A DNA stretch of 64,000 nucleotides. Source: Clostridiaceae bacterium HFYG-1003 (GTDB lineage: Bacteria; Bacillota; Clostridia; Clostridiales; Clostridiaceae). The notes beneath the pieces were generated by a model, which had not been told where the DNA came from, made no database searches, and worked only from the letters and a program-made list of their open reading frames with translations. The position numbers and the translations under genes are program-made. Shown one piece after another: positions 1 to 6,410 of this stretch. The stretch's first letter is position 1. Every line of letters starts with the position of its first letter. The stretch is taken from contig CP102060.1 in the NCBI GenBank assembly GCA_024579835.1, positions 434,001 through 498,000 on the forward strand, given 5' to 3'.

Positions 1-206
1 AGGACAACCGCAAGTTCGGCAAGCGCATCACCAATGTGACGGATCTTGCCACCGGAGAACACCTCAACTGGACCGATGTCGGAATTCATCTGATCAAGGA
101 CCATGGATTTTTCCAGGGAATCGGTTCGCCGTTCCGCCTGGAACCAGTCAAACTGGTGGAGTTTCTGCGGATGCAGCAGCGCCAGAGTGAGGAACCAGCC
201 AGGTAA
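1..206 (+). CDS. C-terminal fragment of an unrecognised protein
   Basis: An open frame (codons starting at base 3) runs in from the left edge and stops at TAA 204-206, giving the last 67 residues of a protein whose start lies outside the window. The fragment is mixed hydrophilic/aromatic, with no membrane segment or motif I can name, and ends in a Gln/Glu-rich tail. It is treated as real because it reads without interruption to the edge and is followed about 30 bases later by a strong rho-independent terminator. Family and function are not recognised. Confidence 0.6.
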   Translation, partial: DNRKFGKRITNVTDLATGEHLNWTDVGIHLIKDHGFFQGIGSPFRLEPVKLVEFLRMQQRQSEEPAR

Positions 207-234
207 GGTCAAACCCGAGAAAAAAACAAACGCA

Positions 235-270
235 AAACACCGGAGCCTGTTCGTCAGGCTCCGGTGTTTT
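235..270 (+). terminator. Rho-independent terminator
   Basis: ACACCGGAGCCTG and its exact complement flank a short TTCG-type loop, followed by a T tract. It closes the partial gene at the left edge. Confidence 0.85.
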
Positions 271-506
271 GGATTGCTGCTAAAGTCATTGCGGAAATGA
301 TTAATATTCCTTTTTCGTTTGAAGCATCGCAGTTGAAGTAGCGCATTTGAAGCATCGCAGTTTGCAGCAGGATCAAACTGCGATGCTGCGGTACGGTAAA
401 GGATGCTTAATCCCTGAATGCAGATCATGCCTGACCAGTCTGTTCAGATGGCTCAGGCTGGTCAGAGATCTCGGGCTGGCGCCACCGGCGATGGAAGAGC
501 GGTGAG
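271..506. other. Intergenic region with repeats and hairpins
   Basis: No gene is seen. The element TTTGAAGCATCGCAGTT occurs twice (about 319-335 and 346-362). The second copy begins a perfect 13-bp inverted repeat (GCATCGCAGTTTG, about 352-386). A second inverted repeat (CTGACCAG/CTGGTCAG) lies near 430-466. Neither carries a T run, so they are not obvious terminators for trpS, which ends at 507. Confidence 0.5.
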
Positions 507-1526
507 TTAGAAGGAAGGGACAAAGCCTACTTTTTTGTACATTTTGCGCAGGGTCTTTTGTGCCATGTGGTCTGCCCGGGCAGCACCTTCCTTCAGGATT
601 GCTTCCAGCTCGGACCGGCCGCTGCCCATTAGTTCCTCTACCTTTTCACGGACGGGAGTGAGTTCGGCAATGATGGTCTCTGCCACCGCTTCCTTGAACT
701 CCTTGTAGCTTGCTGCGGCATACTGGGCGGCAATTGCTTCCGGAGACTGTCCGTTGATAGCGGACATGATGTTGATCAGATTCTGGATGCCTGGCTGGTC
801 ATCGGAGTACTTGATCACTCCGATGGAATCGGTAACGGCCCGGGAGATTTTACGACGGATATCCTCCGGCTTATCCATAATCATGATATAGGAATTCGGG
901 TTGTCGCTGGATTTGGACATTTTCTTTTCGGGATTCTGCAGATCCATGATTTTGGCACCGGCTTTCATCAGGAGTACTTCCGGTACGGTAAACGTGGGGG
1001 AGTAGTAGTTATTGAACCGGATGGCCAGATCTCTGGTCAGTTCCACATGCTGGGTCTGGTCGATGCCTACCGGTACGTAGTCGGCCTGATAGAGCAGAAT
1101 ATCAGCAGCCATCAGAACGGGGTAGTACAAAAGGCCGGCTTCGATGGCTTCGCCTTCCTTGTTCTGAGTTTTCATTTTGTACTGGGTCATCCGCGAAAGT
1201 TCACCCATATAGGCGTTGCAGGTTAACACCCAGGCCGCCTGAGCATGTGCCGGTACATGGGACTGAATGAAAATGGCTGACTTTTCCGGATCAATGCCGG
1301 AGGCCAGATAGATGGCGGCTACTTCCAGGCTGCGGCGACGAAGATCAGCCGGGTTCTGGCGAACCGTAATGGCATGCATATCAACGATACAGAACACATT
1401 ATTATATAGATCCTGATGATTCACCCAGTTCTTGATCGCTCCCAGGTAATTGCCGATGGTCAGGCTGCCGCTGGGCTGTATTCCGGAAAAAACAATTTTC
1501 TTTTTGGGGGTTGCTGCTTCAGTCAT
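507..1526 (-). CDS. trpS: Tryptophanyl-tRNA synthetase
   Basis: Class I synthetase that charges tRNA-Trp in the cytoplasm. The 339-residue length is normal for bacterial TrpRS. Near the N-terminus is the GIQPSGSLTIGNYLGA segment, in which TIGN is the HIGH-equivalent signature; the KMSKS loop is at about residues 204-208 and is followed by the usual SSDNPNSY stretch. ATG at 1526 is preceded by AAGGAGG at good spacing. The gene is monocistronic by appearance and is controlled by a T-box leader immediately upstream (about 1626-1885). No anomalies were seen. Confidence 0.97.
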   Translation of the reverse strand: MTEAATPKKKIVFSGIQPSGSLTIGNYLGAIKNWVNHQDLYNNVFCIVDMHAITVRQNPADLRRRSLEVAAIYLASGIDPEKSAIFIQSHVPAHAQAAWVLTCNAYMGELSRMTQYKMKTQNKEGEAIEAGLLYYPVLMAADILLYQADYVPVGIDQTQHVELTRDLAIRFNNYYSPTFTVPEVLLMKAGAKIMDLQNPEKKMSKSSDNPNSYIMIMDKPEDIRRKISRAVTDSIGVIKYSDDQPGIQNLINIMSAINGQSPEAIAAQYAAASYKEFKEAVAETIIAELTPVREKVEELMGSGRSELEAILKEGAARADHMAQKTLRKMYKKVGFVPSF

Positions 1527-1625
1527 TGTGTAGTTCCTCCTTCGGATTGGTTAACGGATTCGGGTTGATTTAACTGGTTCCAGCCTGAACTTCACAAGGA
1601 AGCAGACGGCTCGGTCAGATACGAC

Positions 1626-1885
1626 AAAAAGCCCTGTGTGCTGTGCACACAGGGCGTATTTACGCGGTACCACCTGTTTTCAAAGACGAAGTCTTCCTCA
1701 TGGGATCCAGTCAGATCCCGGCTCAAAGATAACGGAGAGCCATGCCCGCCTGTTCCTACTTCAAGTTCAGATCAGGGACATTGAAGAACCCATTCACAAG
1801 GATCCAACTGCCTTCATTCCACCGTCAAAGGCTCTCTTTGAGTCGGATGACCCTTCCTACTTGCTTTCTTCTGTTGCGTCGTTAC
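1626..1885 (-). promoter_or_regulatory. T-box leader of trpS (Trp specifier)
   Basis: Read leftward, the leader has a Stem I in which GAAGAA pairs with TTCTTC around a loop carrying an AGTA-type strand and GAATGGG. This places a TGG (Trp) specifier at 1790-1792. The conserved T-box motif GGTGGTACCGCG lies at 1663-1674. The terminator is GCCCTGTGTG/CACACAGGGC plus T5 (1626-1654). Established mechanism: uncharged tRNA-Trp pairs with specifier and T-box and favours the antiterminator, so trpS is transcribed when Trp is scarce. Confidence 0.93.
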
Positions 1886-1890
1886 CTAAC

Positions 1891-1919
1891 AGTATAATGC
1901 GTTGTCCTGGTATTTTCAA
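1891..1919 (-). promoter_or_regulatory. trpS promoter
   Basis: -35 TTGAAA (1914-1919) and -10 TATACT (1891-1896) are separated by 17 bp on the minus strand. Transcription would start near 1884, just upstream of Stem I of the T-box. Confidence 0.85.
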
Positions 1920-1966
1920 GAGCAGGCGTTTTTCCTGAACGATGCCGTTGTCTGCCTGAAAGGAAG

Positions 1967-2380
1967 TCATTCTTCTGACACAAAGTCTTTGTCTGGGATG
2001 GTCGGACCATTGGTGGTCAGGCAGAAGGGATGACCGATGGGATCAAACAGAATGTGGTAGGAGTCATGGAATTGCTTGGGGGAGTCTTTGGCCCCGATGG
2101 AGCGGGCGAAGCGTATGGCTGCCGGCAGGTCGGTCACATAGAAATCCAGGTGCATCTGACGTCCGATGGCCGGAGAGGGGAAGGTGGGCGCATGATAATT
2201 GTTCACCGGAAAAAAAGAGATGGCCATGGAAGGTCCGATCAGCGTGGGAATCAGTTCATCTTCATCACAAGGCTCCGGCGTGAAGCCAGTGAGATTGGCA
2301 TAAAAATCCATCAGGATCGGTATATCTTCTTCTTTGCAGTCAATGGTCAATGTATCAAGGACAATACTTGGGCGCAGCAT
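1967..2380 (-). CDS. VOC (glyoxalase/bleomycin-resistance) superfamily protein
   Basis: A 137-residue protein with the paired beta-alpha-beta-beta-beta layout of the vicinal-oxygen-chelate fold. The first half opens with a VLDTLTIDC strand, and the second half begins near the GRQMHLDFYV strand and ends with DPIGHPFCLT, the usual second metal-site region. The substrate cannot be told from sequence; members include glyoxalase I, dioxygenases and antibiotic-binding proteins. Start ATG 2380 follows AAAGGAGGATCC. It lies about 60 bp after the small membrane protein gene at 2439-2726 and may be cotranscribed with it. Confidence 0.8.
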   Translation of the reverse strand: MLRPSIVLDTLTIDCKEEDIPILMDFYANLTGFTPEPCDEDELIPTLIGPSMAISFFPVNNYHAPTFPSPAIGRQMHLDFYVTDLPAAIRFARSIGAKDSPKQFHDSYHILFDPIGHPFCLTTNGPTIPDKDFVSEE

Positions 2381-2438
2381 GGGGATCCTCCTTTCGCCAC
2401 TGAACCGGACATCTGGGACATTCGTTCACCCTGCCAGG

Positions 2439-2726
2439 TCACAGATTGGCTGCGAGAATGGCAAGGACGAGAATGCCGGCAGTGATCGAGAGTATAACCA
2501 GGATTGACAAATCCTTTTGCCGGAACAGGGCCGCCAGTCCCATGACGGAAGCTGCGACCAGACCGGCGACGGACAGGGTGGCTACCGCTGATACCACCAG
2601 ATCGGACTGGATGAGGTTCCACTGCTCTGTCAGAAGATAGAGCAGATAACTGACCAGGAGCATGATTGCCGACAGGCCGAAGGCACGCCTGCCCAGTTTG
2701 GTTTTGGGTGCGAGTGTTAAATTCAT
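2439..2726 (-). CDS. Small three-helix membrane protein, function unknown
   Basis: A 95-residue protein with a short basic N-terminus and three hydrophobic segments at about residues 17-33, 42-66 and 74-94, the last reaching the C-terminus. No catalytic motif was seen. The start is supported by a near-perfect GAGGAGGTGATTCC ribosome binding site before ATG 2726. It is probably first in a two-gene leftward unit with the VOC gene. The family is not recognised. Confidence 0.7.
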   Translation of the reverse strand: MNLTLAPKTKLGRRAFGLSAIMLLVSYLLYLLTEQWNLIQSDLVVSAVATLSVAGLVAASVMGLAALFRQKDLSILVILSITAGILVLAILAANL

Positions 2727-3094
2727 GGAATCACCTCCTCACTATACGACAGAGAATTGATCCGATTTCTTACTTATATCATACTCTTTTCCTGAAACGG
2801 CGGAAAGAGTCGAGATAAGGCCCAAGGGGGCATACGGGTCAGGAATCCATCGGGTGCTGCGGCACGAAAGAAACCGAAAGAGGGGAAGGGGTCAACAAGC
2901 ATTAGAATGGTTTGAGTGTTTGACCAACGTGATCTCACCGAACAAGGAGGAACCGATGTGGATCGGAAAATTAGATAATAGAAGAGGAGAGTAGGGTAGA
3001 GTAGCTAGGAGAAGATTTGCTAGGAGAAGAGCAGCTAGGAGAAGAGCAGAGAAAGAATAAGAGGAAAAGACCGGAACGGGGAAAAGAGTAGAAA
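2727..3094. repeat. Purine-rich intergenic region with 15-bp tandem repeats
   Basis: No credible gene is seen. From 3001 to 3060 the plus strand carries four 15-base units. The first three share the core GCTAGGAGAAGA and the fourth has diverged. The strand is almost all A and G over about 2960-3100. Open frames here come from this low complexity. Confidence 0.6.
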
Positions 3095-3126
3095 ATAATA
3101 AAAGGGAAAGCAATGCTTTCCCTTAA
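3095..3126 (-). terminator. Terminator of the zinc-ribbon gene
   Basis: On the minus strand AAGGGAAAGCA is followed by its complement and then by TTTTATTATTTTCT. It sits a few bases after the stop of the gene ending at 3132. Confidence 0.75.
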
Positions 3127-3131
3127 GGTTC

Positions 3132-3293
3132 TTATCTGTCTCTGTTATTTTTCTGCATTTTTCTGGATCTTCTGCATTCTGGGCATCTAACTGGTTCGTT
3201 TTCGAAGCCTTTTTCTTTGTAGAATTCCTGCTCTCCAACGGAGAACACAAATTCAGCGCCGCAATCTCTGCAGATTAACTTTTTGTCTTCCAT
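3132..3293 (-). CDS. Small zinc-ribbon protein (zf-trcl type)
   Basis: A 53-residue protein with two CxxC pairs (CRDC near residues 8-11 and CPEC about 30 residues later). Between them is the stretch typical of the 'probable zinc-ribbon' family: a Phe-Val-Phe strand, GEQEFY and GFENEP. It ends in a basic tail, consistent with nucleic-acid binding, although the function of the family is unknown. ATG 3293 is chosen over the more upstream ATG because AGGAGG lies directly before it. A terminator follows. Confidence 0.85.
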   Translation of the reverse strand: MEDKKLICRDCGAEFVFSVGEQEFYKEKGFENEPVRCPECRRSRKMQKNNRDR

Positions 3294-3520
3294 TTTTTTC
3301 CTCCTGTGGCAACAGATCATAAAACGTACATTGGCTGCCTGGAAGGACGGACCGATGGTTTTTGACTGTAGGATTAAGCCCTCATGGGCTCAACTAGATT
3401 GTAACACAGCCGAATGGGAAAAGAAACAAGGAAATTAATGGAATGTACACAAAAAATAATTTTAAAGAGAAATTCCTCAACAATATCAACAAAAATTAGG
3501 CGGAATCCGGGTTTAAACGT
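3294..3520. other. AT-rich intergenic region
   Basis: No gene is seen between the zinc-ribbon start and the promoter at 3521. The segment becomes AT-rich after about 3420. Confidence 0.4.
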
Positions 3521-3549
3521 TTGTAATTCGAGTAGTCCAATACTATAAT
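3521..3549 (+). promoter_or_regulatory. Promoter of the small P-loop protein gene
   Basis: TTGTAA (3521-3526) and TATAAT (3544-3549) have a 17-bp spacer, about 45 bases upstream of the ATG at 3593. Confidence 0.75.
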
Positions 3550-3592
3550 ATAAACAACAGAATAACCAAATACTTAAAAGGGTGTGATTATC

Positions 3593-4009
3593 ATGATACA
3601 GGTATTTATGAGCAAACGGGGTTCCGGCAAAAGTAAGTATATGATCAGCCACGCGAATACAGCTATGAAAGAAACGAAGGGACACGTGGTGTTCATTGAC
3701 GATGACAACAGAGCAATGCATGAACTGGACCGAGACATCAGATTTATTAACACCGACGGCTATGAAATTGAAGACTTAAATTCTCTGTATGGTTTTGTAT
3801 GCGGGATCGTGGCTCAGGACTACGATGTCGACATGGTTTATGTGGACGGCCTGATGGGCAAAATGGACTTCTCAAAAGAAGACGCAGAAAAGGAGTTCGA
3901 AAAACTGAGCAAATTGTCCGATGACAATAAAATCACCGTATTGTTTGCCCTGAATGACACGGAACAAACGCCTGAGTACCTCAAAAAGTATAAGGTTGAA
4001 ATAGAATGA
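3593..4009 (+). CDS. Small P-loop ATP-binding protein, function unknown
   Basis: A 138-residue single-domain protein. A Walker A motif (KRGSGKSK) lies at residues 8-15, a hydrophobic strand ending in DDD near residue 35 and a Walker-B-like strand (DMVYVDG) near residue 85. It resembles a short ATP-binding family common in Clostridia, sometimes labelled PilT-like, with no established role. ATG 3593 is preferred to GTG 3584 because AAAGGG lies about 10 bases before it. The gene stands alone between its own promoter and the next gene. There is no membrane segment or signal peptide. Confidence 0.75.
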   Translation: MIQVFMSKRGSGKSKYMISHANTAMKETKGHVVFIDDDNRAMHELDRDIRFINTDGYEIEDLNSLYGFVCGIVAQDYDVDMVYVDGLMGKMDFSKEDAEKEFEKLSKLSDDNKITVLFALNDTEQTPEYLKKYKVEIE

Positions 4010-4150
4010 TCCAATGGGGCGGACAGGTGATCCGCCCCTGGTCTTTTCAGCAACAGAACAGCCTGGAACGGTGGAGCGTGTCTGAAGCACTCCATCGTTT
4101 TTCTGTCTCGTACCAGGCATAAAATGAAGGATTAGGATAAGGAGAAGGGA

Positions 4151-4684
4151 ATGAATCAATTATTCAAACGGGATGTGCCCAAAGGGGCCAGGATTTTAGC
4201 GGGGGTTATTTTAGTCATTAACCTGTTCCTCGTAGCAGGCGTGCTGCTGTTTCTGAGGGACCCGGAGCTGATCCGGGAATCCATGAAGGGCATGGCGTTA
4301 TTTACCGAAGAGGAACTTCAGGCACTGAGGGCAGAAATACCCATGCAGCTCGTTATGAGCGGGATGGTGATTATCGGACTTTTGCTTATTATATTCAAGA
4401 ATACCTGGGGTTATATCCTTTATGCGATTCCGCCGGTCATAACCGCATTCCAAAGCCTGCTTATGGGAGATTTGGGAGGGGTTGGGCAGAGCCTTCTCGG
4501 AGTTGTGGTGATGGGACTTTTGATCTTTCTGCCCAGAAGAGAGCCGCTCCGAATGGAGCGTCAGGAGAACGCCTCCAATTACAGCTACAACATACCGCCC
4601 AGGCCGGAAGGGCTTCCCAAGGATGACTCAACAGAGAGCGAAAGAGATCTTTCGCTGTCGGCTGATGATCAGGATAAGCCATAA
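4151..4684 (+). CDS. Four-helix membrane protein, function unknown
   Basis: A 177-residue protein with predicted membrane segments at about residues 14-36, 65-82, 86-106 and 109-127, and an acidic, Ser/Pro-rich C-terminal tail of about 50 residues. An acidic loop of about 28 residues lies between the first two helices. ATG 4151 follows AAGGAGAAGGGA. A hairpin follows 70 bases after the stop. No family is recognised and no partner gene is evident. Confidence 0.65.
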   Translation: MNQLFKRDVPKGARILAGVILVINLFLVAGVLLFLRDPELIRESMKGMALFTEEELQALRAEIPMQLVMSGMVIIGLLLIIFKNTWGYILYAIPPVITAFQSLLMGDLGGVGQSLLGVVVMGLLIFLPRREPLRMERQENASNYSYNIPPRPEGLPKDDSTESERDLSLSADDQDKP

Positions 4685-4752
4685 GCTTATTCGGGAGGAT
4701 TTATCTGACTGGAAATCCTCCGAATCTCCGTTGTGGTGAAGGAACCATATCG

Positions 4753-4786
4753 CAACCGCCGGGAGAGAACTCCCGGCGGTTGTGTG
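4753..4786 (+). terminator. Strong hairpin, probable terminator
   Basis: CAACCGCCGGGAG and its exact complement flank an AGAA loop (4753-4782). The T tract is poor (TGTGTG), so termination may be incomplete. It also marks the left border of the AT-rich island. Confidence 0.65.
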
Positions 4787-4807
4787 AATTCAACTGCAAA
4801 ACCAATT

Positions 4808-5020
4808 TTAACCAATACAACATGGAGTATCGTTAAAAATAATGTTAATCATTTCTATGGACGAATATCTCAAGTCAAGTGGTGAACTTATTTTCTTGGA
4901 TCTTAAGTCCAACCTAATAAGTTCTAAATCTGTTGTAGCAAAGCCTTTATCCTGAGCTAATAGAACTTTCGATCCAGACTCTTTGACTGTAAGATAAGTA
5001 CTTTCATCATGAGATTCCAT
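4808..5020 (-). CDS. Possible 70-residue protein in the AT-rich island
   Basis: A hydrophilic frame from ATG 5020 to TAA 4808 with a varied composition that could be coding. Its ribosome binding site is poor: GGAGAG abuts the ATG. The same frame continues upstream through two tandem TGA codons to a GTG at 5092 that has a good GGAGAG site, encoding only 14 residues before the stops. It may be a decayed longer gene or simply chance. No family is recognised. Confidence 0.3.
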   Translation of the reverse strand: MESHDESTYLTVKESGSKVLLAQDKGFATTDLELIRLDLRSKKISSPLDLRYSSIEMINIIFNDTPCCIG

Positions 5021-5098
5021 CTCTCCATCATTTTGATGAATGAATCATCATTTTAGATTTTGCCTCCTGGGGTTATTAACAGGTTTCTTCACCTCTCC

Positions 5099-5251
5099 TT
5101 ACAGTTTAAAGTTATCCCTTTTTAACTCCTTCAAAACGATAGCCCAATATATTAGGGATCCAGCCATTAAACTGCTGTCATTAGGAGAAAACAACGCAGC
5201 TAATAGAAAAATCAAAATAAAGGTAAATAATGAGATAATTAAATATTTCAT
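5099..5251 (-). CDS. 50-residue membrane protein
   Basis: ATG 5251 is preceded by GAGAGGAG at ideal spacing and the frame runs 50 codons to TAA 5099. The product starts with Met-Lys, then a strongly hydrophobic stretch at residues 3-21, a short SPNDSS turn, a second moderately hydrophobic segment at about 28-40, and a basic tail. It starts 53 bases after the stop of the secreted-protein gene on the same strand, so the two are probably cotranscribed. It could be an immunity-like or accessory membrane protein, but that is only inference from position and shape. Confidence 0.6.
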   Translation of the reverse strand: MKYLIISLFTFILIFLLAALFSPNDSSLMAGSLIYWAIVLKELKRDNFKL

Positions 5252-5304
5252 ATTAAACTCCTCTCACTGTAAATTAATTTAATGCTTTGCTTAAATCAAC
5301 CGAA

Positions 5305-6030
5305 CTAATGATAAAAATGGGTATAATTAGTAAAAATATCCATGAGCACATCTAACCCAGCACCGAATGAAACCTTTCCATCGGAAAAAGATGCCCCAAT
5401 TCCAGTTACGCCAAAGATTTTATGAGCATAGCCAGCAACAACGTTACTTGTACCCCTACCATGAGCCTCGATTATGGCTACATATGTGATTTTCTTAGCA
5501 TCATAGCTAATTCTTTCCCCTGGTATATATCTACTCGTACTAAAAGCTCTTGAGACTCCAATGTTTGGACTTACATCTTTTAATGTTCCAACAGGATATC
5601 GAACATAACCATTTGTAAATTCGACTTTCATAGAGTCGCTTATTAGCGTATGTCCTCCTCCCCATGCAATAGCTAGCAAATCAGTCATGGTTTGTAAAGT
5701 GGTGGTTTTCCAAGTAGTAAATGTATAAATTTTATATCTAGATTCAGATATATGTGATACGGCAATGTAAAGGCTCATTTTCTGAGGCCTAATTTCTCCA
5801 GAATACCCTAGCGGACCATATTCGCTTCCAGTATAGTTCGTTGAAGAAGTAGGGCTATAAAATGAATGGTCTACCTTATTGATTGAGACAATTTTATCTA
5901 GAGGAATCTCTTCTGAGAACTCCTTATCTAGAGTGTCCATTTCACTATAAAACGATTTATCTTGTCCAGATAAAAACGTGGTGGTGTTAGCATAAGCTTT
6001 TGAAGATAGAGGGGCACTAAATAACATCAT
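5305..6030 (-). CDS. Secreted protein of unknown family; start unclear
   Basis: From ATG 6030 the product has 241 residues. The first 14 end in SSKAYA followed by Asn, a typical signal-peptidase I site (AxA). The hydrophobic core is too short at this start. The same frame is open upstream to a stop at 6190-6192 and supplies a basic stretch and a Leu/Phe/Ile/Cys-rich core encoded by TTTATTTATTTG repeats, but it contains no ATG, GTG or TTG. The start may therefore be lost, non-canonical, or moved out of frame by repeat slippage. The mature part is Ser/Thr/Tyr/Gly-rich with a GGGHT segment in the middle and a Gly-rich region near the C-terminus; I do not recognise a domain. It is AT-rich relative to neighbours, suggesting acquisition. 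Confidence 0.6.
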   Translation of the reverse strand: MMLFSAPLSSKAYANTTTFLSGQDKSFYSEMDTLDKEFSEEIPLDKIVSINKVDHSFYSPTSSTNYTGSEYGPLGYSGEIRPQKMSLYIAVSHISESRYKIYTFTTWKTTTLQTMTDLLAIAWGGGHTLISDSMKVEFTNGYVRYPVGTLKDVSPNIGVSRAFSTSRYIPGERISYDAKKITYVAIIEAHGRGTSNVVAGYAHKIFGVTGIGASFSDGKVSFGAGLDVLMDIFTNYTHFYH

Positions 6031-6062
6031 TAAACAAATAAATAAACAAATAAATAAACACA
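6031..6062 (-). repeat. Tetranucleotide TTTA/TTTG repeat in the signal-peptide region
   Basis: On the minus strand this is TTTATTTATTTG twice plus part of a third unit, directly before ATG 6030. Addition of one 4-base unit would join the upstream frame starting at ATG 6215 to the secreted-protein frame. Confidence 0.7.
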
Positions 6063-6410
6063 GACTTTTCCGAAGTTGCTCCTTGATCTTGGTATCTTTG
6101 ATCTCGCAGGGTTTGAATTCAATCGGATATTCAGTATTATTTCCTTGGTCAAAACTGGGGTTTGGCTGGAAAGGCTGCGGGACCTTTGATCAATCAGATT
6201 TTTTTGCGGGGTCATTTATCTGACGATGGTTACGGTATAATGAAAGTGAAATGGTGCAAATTATCACCAGGTGATTAACAACCATTGCTGATCAAGTGCT
6301 AATTCACGATCAAGCACCATTGATTTCAATTTACAGTATCCAAATATATTCCCGGGCAGACTCCAGCCGACCGATCGATCGAGAGAGGCCCATCCCAGGA
6401 GGGGAACTCA
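6063..6410. other. Intergenic region with nagE leader elements
   Basis: A -10-like TATAAT at 6236-6241 points toward the PTS gene, but no good -35 is visible. Downstream, TTATCACCAGGTGATTAA (6261-6278) is a near-palindrome with core ATCACC-A-GGTGAT. AATGGTGC (6250-6257) can pair with GCACCATT (6314-6321), while GTGCT (6296-6300) can pair with AGCAC (6313-6317), so the two stems exclude each other. There is no T tract. Confidence 0.5.

Noticed and set aside
2030-2485. Long plus-strand frame opposite the VOC gene
   Set aside because: It is antisense to a gene with a good ribosome binding site and recognisable fold; it has no site of its own.
2892-3113. Leu/Ser/Phe-rich minus-strand frame
   Set aside because: It is the product of the A/G-rich 15-bp repeats, with no start signal and it overlaps the terminator of the zinc-ribbon gene.
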